From: Sphingomonas sp.
Lineage (GTDB): Bacteria; Pseudomonadota; Alphaproteobacteria; Sphingomonadales; Sphingomonadaceae
Assembly (NCBI RefSeq): GCF_024508665.1
Contig: NZ_JANINP010000006.1
Span: 1,277,033 to 1,341,032 of the forward strand
Length of the DNA: 64,000 nucleotides
Direction: 5' to 3'
Under the pieces are notes generated by a model. The model did not search any database. It saw nothing but the letters and a program-made list of their open reading frames with translations, and was not told where the DNA came from. Below, piece by piece: positions 60,912-64,000 of the stretch (positions within the stretch are counted from its first letter, which is position 1; the number at the start of each line of letters is the position of its first letter). The translations under genes and the position numbers were made by a program.

Positions 60912-62672
60912 ATGAATCTCGACTTCATCGCGCTCGACAAGCTTTGCGTGAGCAAAGCCAATATGCGCCACTCGAAAAAGGCCCCCGACGTCTCGGACCT
61001 TCTGCCGACCGTCCGCACGCGCGGCGTGCTGCAGTCGCTCATCGTCCGGCCATCGGGCGAGCCCGGCCAATTCGAGATATTGGCGGGGGCTCGGCGCTAT
61101 CATGCAGCGCGCATCGTCGCTGCGGAAACCGGCACGGCGCCCGAGGCCTGCCTCCTTCCCTGCGCGATCCTCGACCCCGGCGACGATGCCGCCGCCGTCG
61201 AGGCATCGCTCATCGAGAACATCGCGCGGCTCGATCCCGACGAGGTGACCCAATGGGAAACCTTCACGCGCCTCTGCCGCGAAGGGCGACAGGTCGACGA
61301 GATCGCGGCCACGTTCGGGCTGGCCGAAGCCGCCGTGCGCCGCGTCCTCGCGCTCGGCAGTCTCGTCCCACGCCTGCGCGACCTTTACCGCGCCGATCGC
61401 ATCGATGCCGCCAGCATCCGCTTCCTCACCATGGCGACCAAGCGCCAGCAACAGGACTGGCTGGCCCTGTTCGACGATCCCACGGCCCATGCCCCGACCG
61501 GCCATCGCCTGAAGGACTGGCTGTTCGGCGGACAGTCGATCAAGGCCGAATTTGCCCTGTTCGACATTGAAGCCTCGGGTCTTGCCCTTGTCGCCGACCT
61601 GTTCGCAAGCGACCGCTATGTCGCCGACCCCGCGGCCTTCTGGAGAGCGCAAGACGCGGCGATCGAAGCGCGCCGGCAGGCCTATCTCACCGAGGGTTGG
61701 GCCGACGTCGTGATCCTGCCGCCCGGCGACGCCTTCCACTCCTGGCAGTTCGACAAGACCTCGAAACGCCGCAAGGGCCGGGTCTATATCGACGTGCGCG
61801 CCACCGGCGAGGTGGTATTTCATGAAGGCTATCTCGGCAGGCGCGAAGCCGAGCGCGCCGCGCGGGGCGACGGGGCCACGCCCGAGGCGCGCGGCGAAGC
61901 GACGCGGCCGACCCAGACCTATGTCGATCTCCAGCGCCACGCCGCCCTCAAGGCTGCCCTTGCGACCAGTCCCCAAGTCGCCCTCCGGCTGCTTATCGCC
62001 CATCTGGTAGTCGGGTCGCCGTCGGTACGCGTCACACCCGATCGGCAAGCCGCTCCCTCGCCCGAGATCGCGCAATCCGTCGAGACCTCGCGCGGTGCGG
62101 TGGAGTTCGCCTGGCATCGCCACGCCGTGGCCGACCTTGTCGGCGTCGATCCCGAGTGCGAACGTATCGTGCGCGGTCATGGCGACGAGCATGACCTCGT
62201 CGCCCTGTTCCATCGCCTGCTCGACCTGCCCGATCCCGCCGTCCTGGATGTGCTCGCTGTGGTCATGGCCGAGGGGCTCGCCTCCGGGAGCGTCGCGGTG
62301 GAAGCGGCGGGCCGCTATCTCGGGCTCGACATGGCCGAGTGGTGGGATGCCGACAGCGCGTTCCTCGACACGTTGCGCCATCGCGAGGTGCTCGGCGCGA
62401 TGGTCGCCGAAGTGGCGGGCGCGGCTGTCGCCGCCGCCAATGCCGAGGAAAAGGCCAAGACGTTGAGAGCGATCCTTGCCGACAGTCTCAACGGCAGCAA
62501 TGGCCGCGCGGTTTCTGTCCCCTGGGCTCCACGCTGGATGCGGTTTCCCGCTACCGCTTATACCGGGCGGGGCGGTATTGGCAGCGTTCGCGCGGGCGCC
62601 ATCGTCGATGCAGCCCTGATGACCCCCGTGCTCGATGAGGGACAAACCGAGGAGCATCGGCTGGCTGCCTGA
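60912..62672 (+). CDS. ParB/RepB-like nuclease-domain protein of a mobile element
   Basis: The 586-residue protein has an N-terminal ParB-like domain: GVLQSLIVRP, ILAGARRYHAA (57-67) and IENIARLDPDE (101-111), then an HTH (EIAATFGLAEAAVRRVLALG). The long C-terminal part is specific to the ArdC-linked plasmid/ICE ParB family. It probably binds DNA for stability or expression of the element rather than acting as chromosomal ParB, since no parA lies beside it. AAAAGGAG precedes the ATG at 60912; a strong hairpin follows the stop. Confidence 0.9.
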   Translation: MNLDFIALDKLCVSKANMRHSKKAPDVSDLLPTVRTRGVLQSLIVRPSGEPGQFEILAGARRYHAARIVAAETGTAPEACLLPCAILDPGDDAAAVEASLIENIARLDPDEVTQWETFTRLCREGRQVDEIAATFGLAEAAVRRVLALGSLVPRLRDLYRADRIDAASIRFLTMATKRQQQDWLALFDDPTAHAPTGHRLKDWLFGGQSIKAEFALFDIEASGLALVADLFASDRYVADPAAFWRAQDAAIEARRQAYLTEGWADVVILPPGDAFHSWQFDKTSKRRKGRVYIDVRATGEVVFHEGYLGRREAERAARGDGATPEARGEATRPTQTYVDLQRHAALKAALATSPQVALRLLIAHLVVGSPSVRVTPDRQAAPSPEIAQSVETSRGAVEFAWHRHAVADLVGVDPECERIVRGHGDEHDLVALFHRLLDLPDPAVLDVLAVVMAEGLASGSVAVEAAGRYLGLDMAEWWDADSAFLDTLRHREVLGAMVAEVAGAAVAAANAEEKAKTLRAILADSLNGSNGRAVSVPWAPRWMRFPATAYTGRGGIGSVRAGAIVDAALMTPVLDEGQTEEHRLAA

Positions 62673-62681
62673 CCACCGTTT

Positions 62682-62709
62682 GGGGAGCGCTCAATTCCGG
62701 GCGCTCCCC
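62682..62709 (+). terminator. Strong hairpin after the ParB-like gene
   Basis: GGGGAGCGC (62682-62690) and GCGCTCCCC (62701-62709) form a 9-bp perfect stem with a 10-base loop, 10 bases after the stop. No T-run follows, yet stability and position suit a terminator. Confidence 0.55.
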
Positions 62710-62834
62710 TGCGGTATCGCAGGCGCTGGCTCGTACGTTAGCTGGCACGGTGGACCGCTGTGTTGCGATCGGCATCCCACGCCAAAGCCAGCGGGACGGA
62801 CTTAAATAGCACCAGCACTTGGCTGACGCTCAAC

Positions 62835-63218
62835 CTAGAAGCGGTCGACTTTAACTTCATCGTTTCCAATGCGGTAATAGTCGCCTTTATCTTTTAAGAA
62901 GATGTGTTTTCCGGTTAGTAAGCCGGTCGGCATGTCGAGGGAGCCGGCCGCAATGGCGATTTCTTGTCCCTGCAGCGCGCGATAAAACAGGCTCGACCCA
63001 CACGAGCCGCAAAAACCCCGCTGAGCGAATTCCGACGAAGAATACCATTGCGGTTGTTCGTCACCGGTGAACGTAAGGCTTGTTCTGGGCGCGGAAACGC
63101 AAGCCCATAAATGGCCGCTAAGACGCCGGCATTGACGACAATGGCATATCGTGACCTCCAACACGGCTGGCTCGGCGGTGAAACGGACTTTCCCGCACTC
63201 GCAACGACCGGAAATCAC
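62835..63218 (-). CDS. GFA-family (glutathione-dependent formaldehyde-activating-like) protein
   Basis: A 127-residue zinc protein with GRCECGKVRF (C6, C8), ICHCRQCRR (C25, C27, C30) and GFCGSCGSSLF, the cysteine pattern of the GFA/Mss4-like fold. Most members are not true formaldehyde-activating enzymes, and the function is uncertain. It is AT-richer at its C-terminus than the neighbouring mobile module. No operon partner is visible besides the next gene upstream on the same strand. Confidence 0.9.
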   Translation of the reverse strand: MISGRCECGKVRFTAEPAVLEVTICHCRQCRRLSGHLWACVSAPRTSLTFTGDEQPQWYSSSEFAQRGFCGSCGSSLFYRALQGQEIAIAAGSLDMPTGLLTGKHIFLKDKGDYYRIGNDEVKVDRF

Positions 63219-63260
63219 TGTGTGATTTCCTCGGCTAGTGCTCCGATTCGGTTCGGACTC

Positions 63261-63992
63261 TCATACATATCCGAGTATTTCCTTCACGCGTACGGCGTCG
63301 GCTAGCGGCAGGTCTGCTTCGGAAAAACACCGACCGCAGCGACGGTCAACGTCCTGGGAATATTGCATGTCGAATAGTAGGTCTTGTCTACTGCTCGCAG
63401 CGTCGAGCGTGCGTTGGAGCGCTTCTCCATAATCGATTGGAGCAGAGGCTTGGCGATGGTCGAACCAAATCGATCGGATATCGTAAGATTTGAAATCCAG
63501 CAGAGCGTGGAGATACTTGCGCGCGATCGGGCGGCCCTCGGCAATTGGCCAGCACAGTCTGGCCAATGCTCCAATATAGTCCAATATATTGATCACACGC
63601 TCTTCCGTCCGCCCGAGATTGAGAGTTGTCGACCGCCGGATGACGTCGGTGGGACAGCGGAAGAGATCAATCCTCAGGGAGTATTCTGGATCGACCAGTT
63701 GCAGGATCAGGTCGCTCGGCCCCGCGGACGGATGATAGTGGCGAACTAGGAGGCGCGAGTCCCGCAGGTCGGGAAGCACCACCGGGTCGCCGATCACCAA
63801 ATCGAGGTCACCCGGCCCTCCAAAATTGGCTTGGAAGCGACATCGAAGGTGCCTAACCCACGATCCAGCCACGGCATAGTGCCCGAGGCCACACCTTCGA
63901 AGTTCCCGTAACGCTGCCGATGTCCCGGTGGCCGAAACCGTCAACGTTTCTGACCCTCTACTAGTGATATCACGGGGGTCGCCGTTCGACAT
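63261..63992 (-). CDS. Nucleotidyltransferase-like hypothetical protein
   Basis: The 243-residue protein contains GHYAVAGSWVRHL (~37-49) followed by GDLDLVIGD (~60-68), a G-S...DxD pattern like the core of minimal nucleotidyltransferases, and a YSLRIDLFR strand (~104-112) that could supply the third acidic residue. Such genes occur as resistance or toxin enzymes, or as uncharacterised proteins. The ATG at 63990-63992 lies 8 bases from the window edge, so an upstream start cannot be excluded. Codon use is less GC-biased than the rest, hinting at transfer. Confidence 0.6.
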   Translation of the reverse strand: MSNGDPRDITSRGSETLTVSATGTSAALRELRRCGLGHYAVAGSWVRHLRCRFQANFGGPGDLDLVIGDPVVLPDLRDSRLLVRHYHPSAGPSDLILQLVDPEYSLRIDLFRCPTDVIRRSTTLNLGRTEERVINILDYIGALARLCWPIAEGRPIARKYLHALLDFKSYDIRSIWFDHRQASAPIDYGEALQRTLDAASSRQDLLFDMQYSQDVDRRCGRCFSEADLPLADAVRVKEILGYV

Positions 63993-64000
63993 GGTCTTTC

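Noticed and set aside
60600..62657. A 685-codon minus-strand open frame.
   Set aside because: Antisense to the ParB-like gene, which has clear motifs.
1..64000. CRISPR arrays, tRNA or rRNA genes, insertion sequences with transposase.
   Set aside because: I saw no regular direct-repeat array, cloverleaf, ribosomal sequence or transposase-like protein anywhere in the window.

Overview
The DNA is GC-rich with strong G/C third-position bias. It carries a TonB-dependent receptor with an N-terminal NDIVVTAQKR TonB-box-like stretch, many overlapping ATGA/GTGA gene junctions, and an ArdC-DUF2958-ParB module. Together these point to an alphaproteobacterium, most likely a sphingomonad (Sphingomonadaceae). 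That is an inference from gene content; there is no rRNA or tRNA gene to test it, and I saw no CRISPR array.

Layout. (1) 1-10.8 kb is mosaic: the N-terminus of a Fic-family protein beside repeated ATATTCTCCGC boxes, a decayed copy of a fumarylacetoacetate-hydrolase (FAH) gene, a coupled two-gene toxin-antitoxin-like pair, small hypothetical genes, a frameshifted DUF6471 remnant, then a sugar-acid module (intact FAH gene divergent from an enolase-superfamily dehydratase and an SDR dehydrogenase) with a striking paired palindrome between them, and a PLD-nuclease/PIN-like pair. (2) 10.8-43.8 kb is a large catabolic region centred on peptides and amino acids, including D-amino acids. It holds a TSUP exporter, a D-cysteine-desulfhydrase-like PLP enzyme, a complete glutamate/aspartate-type ABC importer and a glycerate kinase in one tightly overlapping operon. 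Next come a TonB receptor, a CocE/NonD serine hydrolase, an MFS carrier, a class A beta-lactamase and an M81 (MlrC-type) metallopeptidase. Then follow an M20 peptidase/asparaginase/aspartate dehydrogenase operon, D-amino acid dehydrogenase/RidA/D-serine dehydratase, and M13 and M3 peptidases with their regulators. (3) 43.8-58 kb looks like a defence island: an AbiE-like nucleotidyltransferase pair, a P-loop ATPase plus membrane protein, a metallophosphoesterase, a cyclase-like protein, and a regulator-N6-methyltransferase-PIN operon. (4) 59.3-62.7 kb is a mobile-element module (ArdC, DUF2958, ParB-like) with a hairpin-rich leader. A GFA-family gene and a nucleotidyltransferase-like gene close the window.

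How the parts may work together. In region 2, large substrates would enter through the TonB receptor, be cut by the CocE-type hydrolase, beta-lactamase-fold enzyme, M81, M20, M13 and M3 peptidases, and the released L- and D-amino acids would be imported and deaminated. The order MFS - serine beta-lactamase fold - M81 resembles the transporter/MlrB/MlrC set of microcystin degraders. The same palindrome, GTTGCGC-N3-GCGCAAC (a T-N11-A LysR-type site), lies upstream of the TonB-receptor operon and between the M20 operon and the second MFS gene, which suggests one shared regulon. Regions 3 and 4 look horizontally acquired. None of these functional assignments has been checked by a database search.
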